Positions 7,663 through 16,764 of a DNA stretch of 64,000 nt are shown here, in pieces; positions within the stretch are counted from its first letter, which is position 1, and each line of letters begins with the position of its first letter. The DNA is taken from contig NZ_SACJ01000005.1 of the NCBI RefSeq assembly GCF_004016525.1, positions 124,001-188,000 on the forward strand, read 5' to 3'. This stretch comes from Flavobacterium sufflavum. Lineage in GTDB: Bacteria > Bacteroidota > Bacteroidia > Flavobacteriales > Flavobacteriaceae. The notes beneath the pieces were generated by a model. The model made no database searches and was not told the origin of the DNA. It was given only the letters and a program-made list of their open reading frames with translations. Both the position numbers and the translations under genes were made by a program.

Positions 7663-9054
7663 ATGGGAATTACAAAGATTTGTTGCATTGGAGCGGGCTA
7701 TGTTGGAGGTCCTACAATGGCAATTATTGCACAAAAATGTCCGCAGATACAAGTAACTGTAGTGGATTTAAACGAAGAAAGAATTGCAGCCTGGAATGAT
7801 GAGGATGTGAATAATATTCCAATTTATGAGCCGGGGCTTTCGGATATTGTAAAAGAAGCCAGAGGGAGAAATTTGTTTTTTTCTACTGATGTTGAAAAAG
7901 CAATAGATGAGGCGCAAATGATTTTTATTTCGGTAAATACACCAACCAAAACCTATGGAAAAGGAAAAGGAATGGCAGCCGATTTAAAATTCATTGAGTT
8001 GTGTGCCCGACAGATTGCCAAGGTTGCAAAAGAGAATAAAATAGTAGTAGAAAAATCGACTTTGCCGGTTAGAACAGCGGAGGCAATTAAGAGTATTTTA
8101 GATAATACAGGTAATGGGGTGAAGTTTCAAATCCTTTCAAATCCTGAGTTTTTGGCCGAAGGAACAGCAGTTCAGGATTTGCTAAATCCAGACCGAATTT
8201 TGATAGGTGGTGATACTACCGAAGAAGGGCAAAAAGCCATTCAGGCATTGGTTGATGTTTATGCTAATTGGGTTTCTGAAGATAGAATTCTGACAACTAA
8301 CGTATGGTCTTCCGAATTATCAAAATTGACGGCAAATGCTTTTTTGGCACAAAGAATTTCGTCGATAAATGCAATGTCTGAGCTTTGTGAAAAAACGGGT
8401 GCCGATGTGAATGAGGTAGCGAGAGCTATTGGAATGGATAGCAGAATTGGGCCAAAATTCTTAAAAGCTTCTGTAGGTTTTGGAGGTTCTTGTTTTCAAA
8501 AGGATATATTGAATTTGGTTTATATCGCAAAATCATATGGCTTAAACGAGGTAGCGGATTATTGGGAACAGGTGATTATTATGAATGATCATCAAAAAAG
8601 ACGTTTTTCAAATAATATTGTAAAAACCCTTTATAATACTGTTTCCGATAAAAAGATTGCATTCTTAGGTTGGGCTTTCAAAAAAGATACTAACGATACC
8701 AGAGAATCGGCGGCTATATATGTAGCTGATGACTTAATAAGTGAGAATGCTAAAATTGCTGTTTATGATCCTAAAGTATCCAGAAAAAAAGTCTTAGCCG
8801 ATTTGGATTATTTACAGTCAAGAGCAGCTGATGAAAATGTAAATAGTGTTTTGTCTTTCGAAAATCCTTATGAAGCCTGTTTCAATGCTCATGCGGTAGC
8901 AATACTTACTGAGTGGGATGAGTTTGTTAATTACGACTGGCAAAAAATCTACGATTCTATGCAAAAACCAGCCTTTGTATTTGATGGAAGAAACATATTA
9001 AATGGATCTGATTTGGAAAAAATAGGATTCGTTTATCAGGCGATTGGGTCTTAG
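7663..9054 (+). CDS. ugd: UDP-glucose 6-dehydrogenase, animal-type length
   Basis: This enzyme makes UDP-glucuronate by two NAD-dependent oxidations of UDP-glucose. The 463-residue protein has the N-terminal Rossmann motif GAGYVGG at residues 10-16, [10 protein letters not shown] near 132, the central-domain [15 protein letters not shown] near 158, and the catalytic cysteine in [10 protein letters not shown] at about residue 277. The C-terminal domain has [19 protein letters not shown] near 334. Length and motif spacing fit the animal and plant branch of the family (catalytic Cys276 in human UGDH) better than the shorter bacterial type of about 390-440 residues. UDP-GlcA could be used directly or as a precursor of other uronic acids. 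It is separated from wbpP by the repeat-framed passenger gene. Confidence 0.93.
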   Translation: MGITKICCIGAGYVGGPTMAIIAQKCPQIQVTVVDLNEERIAAWNDEDVNNIPIYEPGLSDIVKEARGRNLFFSTDVEKAIDEAQMIFISVNTPTKTYGKGKGMAADLKFIELCARQIAKVAKENKIVVEKSTLPVRTAEAIKSILDNTGNGVKFQILSNPEFLAEGTAVQDLLNPDRILIGGDTTEEGQKAIQALVDVYANWVSEDRILTTNVWSSELSKLTANAFLAQRISSINAMSELCEKTGADVNEVARAIGMDSRIGPKFLKASVGFGGSCFQKDILNLVYIAKSYGLNEVADYWEQVIIMNDHQKRRFSNNIVKTLYNTVSDKKIAFLGWAFKKDTNDTRESAAIYVADDLISENAKIAVYDPKVSRKKVLADLDYLQSRAADENVNSVLSFENPYEACFNAHAVAILTEWDEFVNYDWQKIYDSMQKPAFVFDGRNILNGSDLEKIGFVYQAIGS

Positions 9055-9473
9055 AGTTGTCAGTTGTGAGTCCCGATAGCTATCGGGATGGGTTTTCTGT
9101 TGTCAATTCAAAAATAATATACCCCGTTGGGTGAAATTATAAAAAACGTCAGTTCGAGTGTTCCGTTACTTCGGGAGAGAACGTTAATAAATATAGTCTG
9201 TCCCTCGACTTCACTCGGGATGACAGAACAAGGGAAATTTGATTAAAAACGGTTCTCATAGCATTGTGTATTAATCCAGTGTCAGTTCGAGGCTGAATTT
9301 ATTCTAAAAAGGAATATGAAATAACATTTGCTTTGTCAGGCTGAGCGAAGTTGAAGCCCTGTTTAAATAAAAAACGTTATTGGTAGAGGAGTCAAGAACA
9401 TTAGTGGTATAGAAGTTTGTCCCTCGACTTCGCTCGGGATGACAAATATTAATTTTTCAGAAAAAAAATAGAG
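9055..9473. repeat. Gap filled with palindromes and hairpin repeats
   Basis: No gene is visible in this 419-bp stretch. It starts with GTTGTCAGTTGTGAG units, then the perfect palindrome TCCCGATAGCTATCGGGA at 9071-9088. Three copies of the GTCAGTTCGAG / CTCGACTTCGCTCGGGATGAC family follow (about 9149-9225, 9280-9355 and 9420-9443). Parts pair as imperfect hairpins. The last copy ends 31 bases before the UpxY-like gene, so it would be in that gene's leader if transcription enters from upstream. Confidence 0.75.
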
Positions 9474-9938
9474 ATGAATTGGTATGTAGTTTATACAAAA
9501 CCGAAGTGGGAAAAAAAAGTAGCAGAGCAATTAACCGAAAAAGGAATTGAGTGTTATTGTCCTATAGTGACTCAAGTACGTCAATGGTCGGATAGGAAAA
9601 AGAAGGTAGAAGTGCCTCTTTTTAATTCCTATATTTTTGTTCGCTTAGCGGAAAAAGACAGGAATTCGGTTTTTCAGTCTGCAGGTGTGGTGCGTTATCT
9701 TTTTTGGCTAGGAAAACCTGCAATTGTGCGTGATGAAGAAATTAATACGATAAAAAAATGGCTTAGTGTTCCTGATCAATATGAGGTTTCAGTTGTTTCT
9801 TTACAGGTAGGGGATAAGGTTGTTTTGGAGTCTGGACCTTTTAAATCGCAGGAAGCAGTAGTTCAGGAAGTGAACAAGACCCATTATGTTTTGGTGTTGG
9901 AGTCTATGGGATGTGTTTTGAAGGTGCAACTTAAATGA
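9474..9938 (+). CDS. UpxY-like transcription antiterminator (NusG paralogue)
   Basis: The 154-residue protein has an N-terminal NGN domain beginning MNWYVVYTKPKWEKKVAEQL, with CYCPIVTQVRQWSDRKKKVEVPLFNSYIFV in the first 60 residues, and a C-terminal KOW-type segment VGDKVVLESGPFKSQEAVVQEVN from about 105. This is the architecture of Bacteroidota UpxY proteins, which bind RNA polymerase early in a polysaccharide operon and prevent termination. UpxY genes usually stand first in their operon. Here the gene lies about 7 kb inside the locus and is followed 20 bases later by a strong terminator, so it may act on the transcript that starts downstream. No UpxZ-type inhibitor is seen. Confidence 0.88.
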   Translation: MNWYVVYTKPKWEKKVAEQLTEKGIECYCPIVTQVRQWSDRKKKVEVPLFNSYIFVRLAEKDRNSVFQSAGVVRYLFWLGKPAIVRDEEINTIKKWLSVPDQYEVSVVSLQVGDKVVLESGPFKSQEAVVQEVNKTHYVLVLESMGCVLKVQLK

Positions 9939-9958
9939 TACACTTTTTTAGTTTTTTC

Positions 9959-10008
9959 AATGCGTCTTAGTTTTCTGTTGCAATAGAAAACTAAGACGCA
10001 TTTTTTTT
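9959..10008 (+). terminator. Strong intrinsic terminator after the UpxY-like gene
   Basis: A perfect 18-bp stem, AATGCGTCTTAGTTTTCT pairing with AGAAAACTAAGACGCATT, closes an eight-base loop and runs into eight T residues. This is the clearest terminator in the window. It separates the first polysaccharide block from the block starting at 10794. Confidence 0.9.
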
Positions 10009-10245
10009 AGATGTGTTGAATAAAAATAAAGTTTTAATGTTATGTGTATGTTAAATAAGTAGGATTAAACTTTGCTTTTATCCTTTTTTTGTGTCACTGA
10101 ATTAGGTGATATTTTTAAATAATATTTCTTTAATAAAATAATTCTTTCTGTTGATTTATAGCTGTTTAAGGTGTTTTTGTCGTTGAATGGCTTGTTTGAA
10201 TCGTTTATCTGTTAAATACATAATGGAAATTCGGCTTATTGTAGT

Positions 10246-10253
10246 TATATTTG
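10246..10253 (+). promoter_or_regulatory. Candidate -7 promoter box in the 855-bp gap
   Basis: TATATTTG matches TAnnTTTG and lies after the terminator at 9959, 541 bases before the next gene. Downstream, small inverted repeats occur (ACTTC..GAAGT near 10319-10337), then structured repeat copy 3. If active, it would give a long structured leader for the block beginning at 10794, a plausible target for the UpxY-like protein. A -33 box was not found. Confidence 0.35.
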
Positions 10254-10379
10254 CGCACAAAAAATAATGATGATTTTCCTCCCGTTTTATGTGGGTTGGA
10301 ACCGCGAAGCGTTGGTAGCTACTTCTTAATAGCGAAGTAAAATAAAAGCTTAATATATTTTGTTTTATTACGTAACACA

Positions 10380-10689
10380 CACTATCATGACGTTTTTATC
10401 AAATGTGAAATTATGGTTTCTAATTTTCTTTTTTAGCTCACTTAACTTTTATTATAAGTGGTGTTCGCTGAATCTTCGATTTGGCTTGATCAAAAAAGAA
10501 ACAAAAAAATATTCATGCGTTCTTATTGTTTTTTGGTATTCATGAATCTTCGATTTCAAGTCTTGCGCTTCCTCGTCGGTCAAATTAGTTTTCGAATGCG
10601 CAAAAAGAAAAGAACTCGCTACGCTCAAACAGCTTTTCTTTTTGCGCATTCTTCAAACATTTGACACTCGACTGCGAAAGCTAAGGACA
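10380..10689 (+). repeat. Structured dispersed repeat, copy 3 (perfect 19-bp stem)
   Basis: The core spans about 10481-10689, with left-side similarity to copies 1 and 4 from about 10380. The inner stem is perfect: GAATGCGCAAAAAGAAAAG pairs along its full length with CTTTTCTTTTTGCGCATTC. The 46-bp insert of copy 2 is present. A 13-bp direct repeat, GAATCTTCGATTT, occurs at 10470-10482 and 10544-10556 and flanks a 61-bp module holding the GATC-AAAAAAG hairpin side. Short ORFs here are by-products. Confidence 0.88.
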
Positions 10690-10793
10690 CAATCGAATAC
10701 AAAACAAAGGTCATTTTATATAATTTTAGGCTAAAAAATATATTCCGGACAGATGTATAATTTTCATTTAACGGGTAAAATAAGAGTAAATTA

Positions 10794-12083
10794 ATGGATT
10801 CTAATTCTAAAATAGCAGTTATAGGTCTTGGGTATGTAGGCTTGCCATTAGCAAGACTATTTGCTACAAAGTATGCTGTTGTTGGATTTGATATCAATCA
10901 AAAACGAATAGAAGAATTAGGCAGCGGAGTCGATAGTACTTTTGAAGTAGAAACCGAAGCTTTAAAATCGGTTTTAGTTTCAAAAAATGAAATTAAAAAT
11001 CAAAATGGTTTATACTGTAGTAATCAATTAGAAGATATAGCCGATTGTAATTATTATATCGTTACTGTTCCTACACCAGTTGATAAAAACAATCGCCCTG
11101 ATTTGACTCCTTTATACAAAGCGAGTGAAACAGTGGGCAAGGTTTTGAAAAAAGGAGATATTGTAGTTTATGAATCGACTGTTTATCCGGGGGTAACAGA
11201 AGATGAGTGTGTACCGGTTTTAGAGAGAATATCAGGATTGCAATTTAATGTCGATTTCTTTGCGGGTTATTCTCCTGAAAGAATCAATCCAGGAGATAAA
11301 GAACATACTGTCGATAAAATCTTAAAAGTAACCGCTGGTTCTACTCCGGAAATTGGACAAAAAGTAGATGCCTTATACCAATCGGTAATTACGGCTGGAA
11401 CGCATTTGGCACCTTCTATAAAAGTAGCGGAAGCAGCCAAAGTAATTGAAAATTCCCAACGTGACATTAATATTGCTTTTGTAAACGAATTGGCTAAAAT
11501 ATTCAATTTGATGGATATCGATACCCAGGCGGTTTTAGCAGCTGCTGGAACCAAATGGAATTTTTTGCCATTCAAACCGGGACTGGTTGGAGGACATTGT
11601 ATTGGAGTAGATCCTTACTATTTAGCGCAAAAAGCACAGGAATTAGGTTATCATCCTGAAATCATATTGGCTGGACGTCGTTTGAATGACAGTATGGGGG
11701 AATATGTTGCAGCTCAGGTAGTCAAATTGATGATAAAAAAAGGAATTTCGGTTAATGGAGCTAGGCTTTTAATGCTGGGGATTACTTTTAAAGAAAACTG
11801 TCCTGACGTGCGCAATACTAAAATTGTTGATGTGATTAAGGCATTGAAAGAGTATGGAATTTCTATAACTATTTATGATCCATTAGCTAACCCGGCTGAA
11901 GTAGCAAAAGAATACCAGTTAACCACAACAAATCAGATACCACAAGAAAAATTTGATGCCATTGTATTAGGAGTAGCGCATAGTCCGTTTTTAACAATGG
12001 ATTTGTCAAGGCTTCAAAATACAACCAGTATCATCTACGATGTAAAAGGAGTTTTAGAGCAAGATTTTGATGGCAGACTTTAA
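10794..12083 (+). CDS. wbpO: UDP-N-acetyl-D-galactosamine/hexosamine 6-dehydrogenase (WbpO/TviB-like)
   Basis: The 429-residue protein belongs to the UDP-glucose/GDP-mannose dehydrogenase family. GLGYVGLPLARLFA near residue 11 binds NAD. VTVPTPVDKNNRPDL and YESTVYPGVTEDECVPVLE are typical of the branch oxidising 2-acetamido sugars. The catalytic cysteine is in GLVGGHCIGVDPYYLA near residue 268. GLYCSNQ and SPERINPGDKEHTVDKI favour the TviB/WbpO group (UDP-GalNAc to UDP-GalNAcA) over WecC. With the WbpP-like epimerase at 6138 the route UDP-GlcNAc to UDP-GalNAc to UDP-GalNAcA is complete. Direct oxidation of UDP-GlcNAc (WbpA-like) remains possible. It starts a new block after the terminator and repeat copy 3. 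Confidence 0.87.
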   Translation: MDSNSKIAVIGLGYVGLPLARLFATKYAVVGFDINQKRIEELGSGVDSTFEVETEALKSVLVSKNEIKNQNGLYCSNQLEDIADCNYYIVTVPTPVDKNNRPDLTPLYKASETVGKVLKKGDIVVYESTVYPGVTEDECVPVLERISGLQFNVDFFAGYSPERINPGDKEHTVDKILKVTAGSTPEIGQKVDALYQSVITAGTHLAPSIKVAEAAKVIENSQRDINIAFVNELAKIFNLMDIDTQAVLAAAGTKWNFLPFKPGLVGGHCIGVDPYYLAQKAQELGYHPEIILAGRRLNDSMGEYVAAQVVKLMIKKGISVNGARLLMLGITFKENCPDVRNTKIVDVIKALKEYGISITIYDPLANPAEVAKEYQLTTTNQIPQEKFDAIVLGVAHSPFLTMDLSRLQNTTSIIYDVKGVLEQDFDGRL

Positions 12084-12108
12084 ATAAAATAAAGCCCCAA
12101 TTATTATT

Positions 12109-13116
12109 ATGACAAAAAAGAATTCAATAACACATGTGATTTTAACAGGAGGAATAGGAAGCCGATTATGGCCTTTGTCCCGTAAAAGCCAACCTAAGCA
12201 ATATTTAGAAATATTTGAAGGGAAATCTTTATTCGAATTAACTGTAGAGCGTAACAGAGGTATAGCGGATAAAATTGTTGTAGTTGGGAACCGAGATAAT
12301 TGTCACCTTAGTCACAAAGTGATGGACAAATCTCAGGCGCCTTATATTAATATAGTGGAGGCTACTCCCCGAAATACTGCAGCGGCAATTGCTTTTGCCG
12401 CCTTCGCTGCCCAGGCAGACGATATTTTAATCGTTACTCCTTCCGATCATATTATTGACGATATGGAGAAATACGAAGAAGCAATTAAGCAGGGTATTGA
12501 AAAGGCTTCTAATGGTGCAATAGTTACTTTTGGGATTCAGCCCACTAAGCCCGAAACAGGTTATGGTTATATTGAACGACTAGGTGATAAAGTAATTTCC
12601 TTTCGTGAAAAACCGAATGAGTTTACTGCCATCAATTTTTTAACGAAGGGGAATTTTCTTTGGAACAGCGGAATGTTTTGTTTTAAAGCGAGTGTCTTCT
12701 TAGAGGAACTGAAAAACTTCCAGCCCGAAGTATATGAAAAAGCCAAATTAGCCTGGGAAAATAATGATAATGGGAATTTAGATTTAGAGTTATCTTTAGC
12801 AATCCCTTCTATTAGTGTGGATTATGCTGTGATGGAGCGCAGTAAAAAAATTAAGGTAGTGCCTTCTGAGTTTATCTGGTCTGATTTGGGGTCTTTTGAA
12901 TCTGTATATGATTATTTCGCGACCAAAGGTCACCCGGTAGATGCTAAAGGAAATATGGTTATTGGTACGGATGTTTTTACCGCTTTTGTAGGTTTACGTA
13001 ATACTATTTTTGTATTTACTCCGGATGCCAATTTGATTTTGAAGAAAAGTCATTCTCAGGATGTGAAATATGTTTACAATGATTTAGAAAAAGAAAAATC
13101 GGTACTGTTACATTAA
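12109..13116 (+). CDS. manC: Mannose-1-phosphate guanylyltransferase, single-domain
   Basis: This enzyme makes GDP-mannose from mannose-1-phosphate and GTP. The 335-residue product carries the pyrophosphorylase signature TGGIGSRLWPLSRKSQPKQY from residue 13, the VEATPRNTAAAIAFAA segment near 83, and the FREKPN motif near 166. It ends where bifunctional enzymes continue into a cupin phosphomannose isomerase domain, so only the guanylyltransferase half is present. GDP-mannose would feed mannosyltransferases and both Gmd enzymes in the window (31646 and 61281). No phosphomannomutase or isomerase gene is present, so mannose-1-phosphate must come from elsewhere. Spacing of 25 bases to wbpO and 29 to the exporter suggests one operon. 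Confidence 0.94.
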   Translation: MTKKNSITHVILTGGIGSRLWPLSRKSQPKQYLEIFEGKSLFELTVERNRGIADKIVVVGNRDNCHLSHKVMDKSQAPYINIVEATPRNTAAAIAFAAFAAQADDILIVTPSDHIIDDMEKYEEAIKQGIEKASNGAIVTFGIQPTKPETGYGYIERLGDKVISFREKPNEFTAINFLTKGNFLWNSGMFCFKASVFLEELKNFQPEVYEKAKLAWENNDNGNLDLELSLAIPSISVDYAVMERSKKIKVVPSEFIWSDLGSFESVYDYFATKGHPVDAKGNMVIGTDVFTAFVGLRNTIFVFTPDANLILKKSHSQDVKYVYNDLEKEKSVLLH

Positions 13117-13145
13117 AACAATAAAAACAGATCAATAATAAATTT

Positions 13146-15557
13146 ATGAGAAAAGTAATTACAGTCCTTTTAATGCTGTTTGCAATGTTTCAATCTTATG
13201 AGGTATTCGCACAGGATTTATTAAAAGCTAGTGATTTAAGTACACTGAAAGTAGATAATTTAACAGAGAGTGATTTGTTGAAAATAAAGTCACAGTTGCA
13301 AAGCAATAATATGACTATAGATCAGGCAGAGCCGATGGCTTTGGCTAAAGGAATGTCTGTAACTGAATTTGCCAAATTGCGTAGCCGATTGGTTAATCAG
13401 CAAGGGAATGGAGGGACTTCAAATGCGAAGAGTTTAGCTGAAGGAAGTGAAAGAAAACAAGAAAAAATCAGCAATACGAAAGTAAAAGATACCGAGAATG
13501 CTTTGGTTTTTGGATCCGAATTGTTTGATAATCCTACTTTGAATTTTGAGCCCGATTTAAAATTGGCTACTCCGGTAAATTATGTATTAGGGCCTGGAGA
13601 TGAATTACAAATCAGTGTGTATGGAGTACAGGAGTTTAACGCTTCTATACCTGTAAGTGTGGAAGGAAAAATAAGTATCCAATACGTGGGGCAGATTGCT
13701 GTTTCGGGAATGACGATCGAGGCGGCTACGCAAAAGATACGCAATGCCATTGCCGGGGTGTACAGCACCGTTAGATCGGGGCAATCGCAGGTGGGTATTA
13801 GTTTGAGTCGTATTCGTACCATTAAAGTAACCTTGATAGGTAGTAAGCAGCCGGGGAATTATTCGGTTTCTTCATTGGCTACGGTCTATAATGCCTTGTT
13901 TTTAGGAGGAGGACCTGCTAAAAATGGCAGTTATAGAAACATTGAGTTGTTGCGTAACAATAAGGTCTACAGAACGATTGATTTATACCGTTTTCTTGTG
14001 AAAGGGGACCAATCGGATAATGTGGGCTTGAAGGATAATGATGTGATTCGAATCCCTGCTTACACTCAAAGAGTTTCTGTGGAAGGAGAGGTTAAGCGCC
14101 CGGGTATTTTTGAAATGAAAAAAGGAGAAACTTTTGCTGATTTATTATCCTTTGCGTCTGGCTTTAATGAGTTGGCTTATACTGCTTCAGTAAATGTGAT
14201 GCAAAAAACAGCGAAGGAATTTAAAGTAAAAGATATTTATACTTCAGAATACGCTAGTTATAAGCCTCTTTCGGGAGATGTATTCCGTGTGTCCAAAATA
14301 TTGAACCGTTTTGAAAACCGAATTAAAATTGACGGTGCTGTGTTCAGACCCAATACCTATTCTTATTATGAAGGGATGCGAATTTCGGATTTGGTTTCCA
14401 AAGCCGATGGCTTAAAAGAAGACGCTTATACTAAAAGAGCACGCATTATCAGATTGAAAGCCGATTTGACCACTGAAATCGTTAATGTTAATCTGGAAAA
14501 AGCTTTGAAAAATGATGCCGAAGCCAATATTGTATTGCACAAAGAAGATGTGGTGACCGTGTATTCGGTTTTGGATTTCAAGGAAGAGTATAAGGTTACG
14601 ATTGACGGTGAAATTAAAAAACCTGGGAATTATGATTATCAACAAAATTTAACTTTGAATGATTTATTGATTCAGGCTGGCGGATTAACAGGCTCTGCTT
14701 CCAAAAGAGTAGAAATAGCCAGAATGATTCAATCGGACGAAATAAATGATAAAAACCAGGATAAAGCCCAGTTATTTAATCTTGAAATTACTGCAGACAA
14801 TAACGAACAAGTCAAAAATTTTGCTTTGGAGCCTTTTGATGTGGTTAATATTCGTAGAATGGCAGTTTATGAAAAACCGGAAATGGTAACAGTTACTGGA
14901 GCGGTACCTTATGCAGGAAAATATGTTTTGGTTACTAAAAGAGACAAGGTGTATGATTTGATTCAGCGTGCGGGTGGTTTGACTTCTCTGGCTAATATCA
15001 ACGGGGTTAAAATTAAACGACCGATTCAAGGTGCACAAATTGAGGCTTTGGAAAATGTGAATTTGAATCTGGGAAAAAAGGACAGCATTCAGGACAAGTT
15101 GACAAAAAAACTAAAGGAAGATTTAAAATACGCAACAATACCGGTTGATTGGAAATCCATTACTAAAAATCCTAAGAACAGCAGCAATGTGACCTTATTT
15201 CCTGGAGATGAAATTGAAGTAGCTACGTTTACAGAAGGTGTAAAAGTGGCCGGTAATGTATTGTTGAATTCTGAGATTCCGTATAACAGCGGTAAAGGAT
15301 TTAATTACTATCTGAATGCTGTAGGTGGGGTAGATGCCAAAGGCTGGAAGAAAAAAGCCTATATTATTTATCCGAATGGAAAAGCTGATGTAGCAGGTTC
15401 TTTCCTGTTTATCCGTTCCTATCCTAAGGTAATGCCGGGTTCTCAGATTGTGGTGCCTGAAAAACCGGAGCGAAAGAAATTAAGTGCCGGGGAATGGGTA
15501 GGTTTTGGAAGTGTGATTTCCAGTTTGGCATTACTGATTATAACAGCTTTTAAATAG
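13146..15557 (+). CDS. Large SLBB-domain polysaccharide export protein (OPX)
   Basis: The 803-residue product has a type I signal peptide (cleavage after VFA, residue 22) and no lipobox cysteine. A low-complexity linker is followed by the export domain at NYVLGPGDELQISVYG near residue 144. About six SLBB-type units follow, each opening with a pattern like VxGEVxxPGxY and closing near a double glycine (starting near 226, 310, 395, 482, 578 and 700). A hydrophobic helix, WVGFGSVISSLALLIITAF, ends the protein. It should build a tall periplasmic and outer-membrane conduit. It differs clearly from the small lipoprotein OPX at 2493, so the locus has two exporters. A repeat hairpin separates it from the Wzz-like gene that probably partners it. 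Confidence 0.9.
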   Translation: MRKVITVLLMLFAMFQSYEVFAQDLLKASDLSTLKVDNLTESDLLKIKSQLQSNNMTIDQAEPMALAKGMSVTEFAKLRSRLVNQQGNGGTSNAKSLAEGSERKQEKISNTKVKDTENALVFGSELFDNPTLNFEPDLKLATPVNYVLGPGDELQISVYGVQEFNASIPVSVEGKISIQYVGQIAVSGMTIEAATQKIRNAIAGVYSTVRSGQSQVGISLSRIRTIKVTLIGSKQPGNYSVSSLATVYNALFLGGGPAKNGSYRNIELLRNNKVYRTIDLYRFLVKGDQSDNVGLKDNDVIRIPAYTQRVSVEGEVKRPGIFEMKKGETFADLLSFASGFNELAYTASVNVMQKTAKEFKVKDIYTSEYASYKPLSGDVFRVSKILNRFENRIKIDGAVFRPNTYSYYEGMRISDLVSKADGLKEDAYTKRARIIRLKADLTTEIVNVNLEKALKNDAEANIVLHKEDVVTVYSVLDFKEEYKVTIDGEIKKPGNYDYQQNLTLNDLLIQAGGLTGSASKRVEIARMIQSDEINDKNQDKAQLFNLEITADNNEQVKNFALEPFDVVNIRRMAVYEKPEMVTVTGAVPYAGKYVLVTKRDKVYDLIQRAGGLTSLANINGVKIKRPIQGAQIEALENVNLNLGKKDSIQDKLTKKLKEDLKYATIPVDWKSITKNPKNSSNVTLFPGDEIEVATFTEGVKVAGNVLLNSEIPYNSGKGFNYYLNAVGGVDAKGWKKKAYIIYPNGKADVAGSFLFIRSYPKVMPGSQIVVPEKPERKKLSAGEWVGFGSVISSLALLIITAFK

Positions 15558-15566
15558 AATAGAGTC

Positions 15567-15692
15567 ATCAGTTGTCAGTTGTCTGTTGTGAGTGTTGAGT
15601 TAAGTGTTTTTAGTCGTATGTTGTTAGAGGTCGTTCTAAACGAATCCAAGACAGAAAACTGACAACCCATAACCCACAACACATAACATAAA
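15567..15692. repeat. Heptamer-type inverted repeat between the large exporter and Wzz
   Basis: The left arm is built from CAGTTGTCAGTTGTCTGTTGTG and the right arm from CTGACAACCCATAACCCACA, separated by about 70 bases. The arms are inverted copies of the GTTGTNAGTT family. It may act as a partial terminator or stabilise message ends inside the operon. Confidence 0.75.
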
Positions 15693-15701
15693 AATAAAAA
15701 A

Positions 15702-16760
15702 ATGAACGAGCAAAACGACGAAATATCCTTAAAGGAATTATTGGAAAAAGCGAAGGAATGGTTTGATTACTTGCTTTCGCAATGGAAGATTATTGTGTTG
15801 GCTGGAATAGTTGGAGCAGTCCTTGGTTTGAGCTATTCTTTTATTAAGAAACCAATTTATACGGCGACTTTATCTTTTGCGTTAGAAGATGAAAAAGGTG
15901 GCGGATTAGGTGGGGCATTAGGTCTGGCCAGTTCTTTTGGGATTGATCTTGGAGGAGGCGGAGGAAGTATGTTTTCCGGTTCCAATTTGACTGAATTGTT
16001 TAAATCCCGCTCTATGGTGGAAAAAACTTTGTTAAGTCCTGTTGTCGTAGACGGAAAGAGTATTTCTTTGGCAGAGATGTACATCCAAAATAATGAATGG
16101 AGAGAAAAATGGAATGATAAGCCTAAATTTGCAGCTATTCAGTTTTTACCAAAGGCTAAAAGAAAGAATTTTAACAGAGTTCAGGATAGTATTTTAGGTG
16201 TTATTTATGATGATTTATCGAAGTCAGCTTTGTCTGTCGCCCAAAAGGATAAAAAAATTGCAATTATCAATATTGATGTCGCTTCTGAAAATGAATTGTT
16301 TTCTAAATATTTCTGTGAAGCCCTGGCTAAGGAAGTGTCTGATTTTTATATTGATACCAAAAGCAAGAAATCCCGCGAAAACATGCTGATTTTAGAACGT
16401 CAGACCGATTCTATTCGTCGCGAACTCAACGGAGCAATTACGGGAGTGGCGGTAGCCAATGATAATACTTTTGGATTAAATCCGGCTATGAATGTCCGTC
16501 GTGCTCCCTCTGCCCGCAGGCAGGTAGATGTACAGGCGAATACAGCGATACTGACTGAATTAGTAAAACAGTCGGAATTAGCTAAAGTAACTTTGCGTAA
16601 GGAAACTCCATTGATTCAGGTGATTGATAGACCAATATTACCATTACCTAAAGAGAAGTTTGGAAAAGCTAAAGGGATTTTGTTTGGTGGAGTTTTGGCT
16701 GGTTTTCTTACGGTTTTAGGTTTGATCGGAAGACGTATTTTTAAAGAAATTTTATCTTAA
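15702..16760 (+). CDS. wzz: Wzz-like chain-length determinant without kinase domain
   Basis: This 352-residue inner-membrane protein has a short cytoplasmic head, a helix at about 29-48 (WKIIVLAGIVGAVLGLSYSF), a periplasmic domain and a C-terminal helix near 325-345 (ILFGGVLAGFLTVLGLIG). Near residue 65-85 it has a glycine-rich stretch (GLASSFGIDLGGGGGS) common in Bacteroidota members. It ends without Walker motifs, unlike the kinase-fused protein at 3298. Such co-polymerases set the polymer length made by Wzy. Its neighbours suggest it works with the large SLBB exporter just upstream and the Wzx/Wzy pair at 24541-28662. The stop lies only 4 bases before the next gene. Confidence 0.88.
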   Translation: MNEQNDEISLKELLEKAKEWFDYLLSQWKIIVLAGIVGAVLGLSYSFIKKPIYTATLSFALEDEKGGGLGGALGLASSFGIDLGGGGGSMFSGSNLTELFKSRSMVEKTLLSPVVVDGKSISLAEMYIQNNEWREKWNDKPKFAAIQFLPKAKRKNFNRVQDSILGVIYDDLSKSALSVAQKDKKIAIINIDVASENELFSKYFCEALAKEVSDFYIDTKSKKSRENMLILERQTDSIRRELNGAITGVAVANDNTFGLNPAMNVRRAPSARRQVDVQANTAILTELVKQSELAKVTLRKETPLIQVIDRPILPLPKEKFGKAKGILFGGVLAGFLTVLGLIGRRIFKEILS

Positions 16761-16764
16761 GTTT

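Noticed and set aside
10281..10320. Possible tRNA or small RNA near GGGTTGGAACCGCGAAGC
   Set aside because: No cloverleaf with the required T-loop and acceptor stem could be formed. Only a small hairpin is visible, so no RNA gene is called.
10380..10897. Several 60-90-codon frames on both strands before wbpO
   Set aside because: All cross structured repeat copy 3 or the wbpO start in the wrong frame. Their lysine- and arginine-rich translations come from A-rich spacers.
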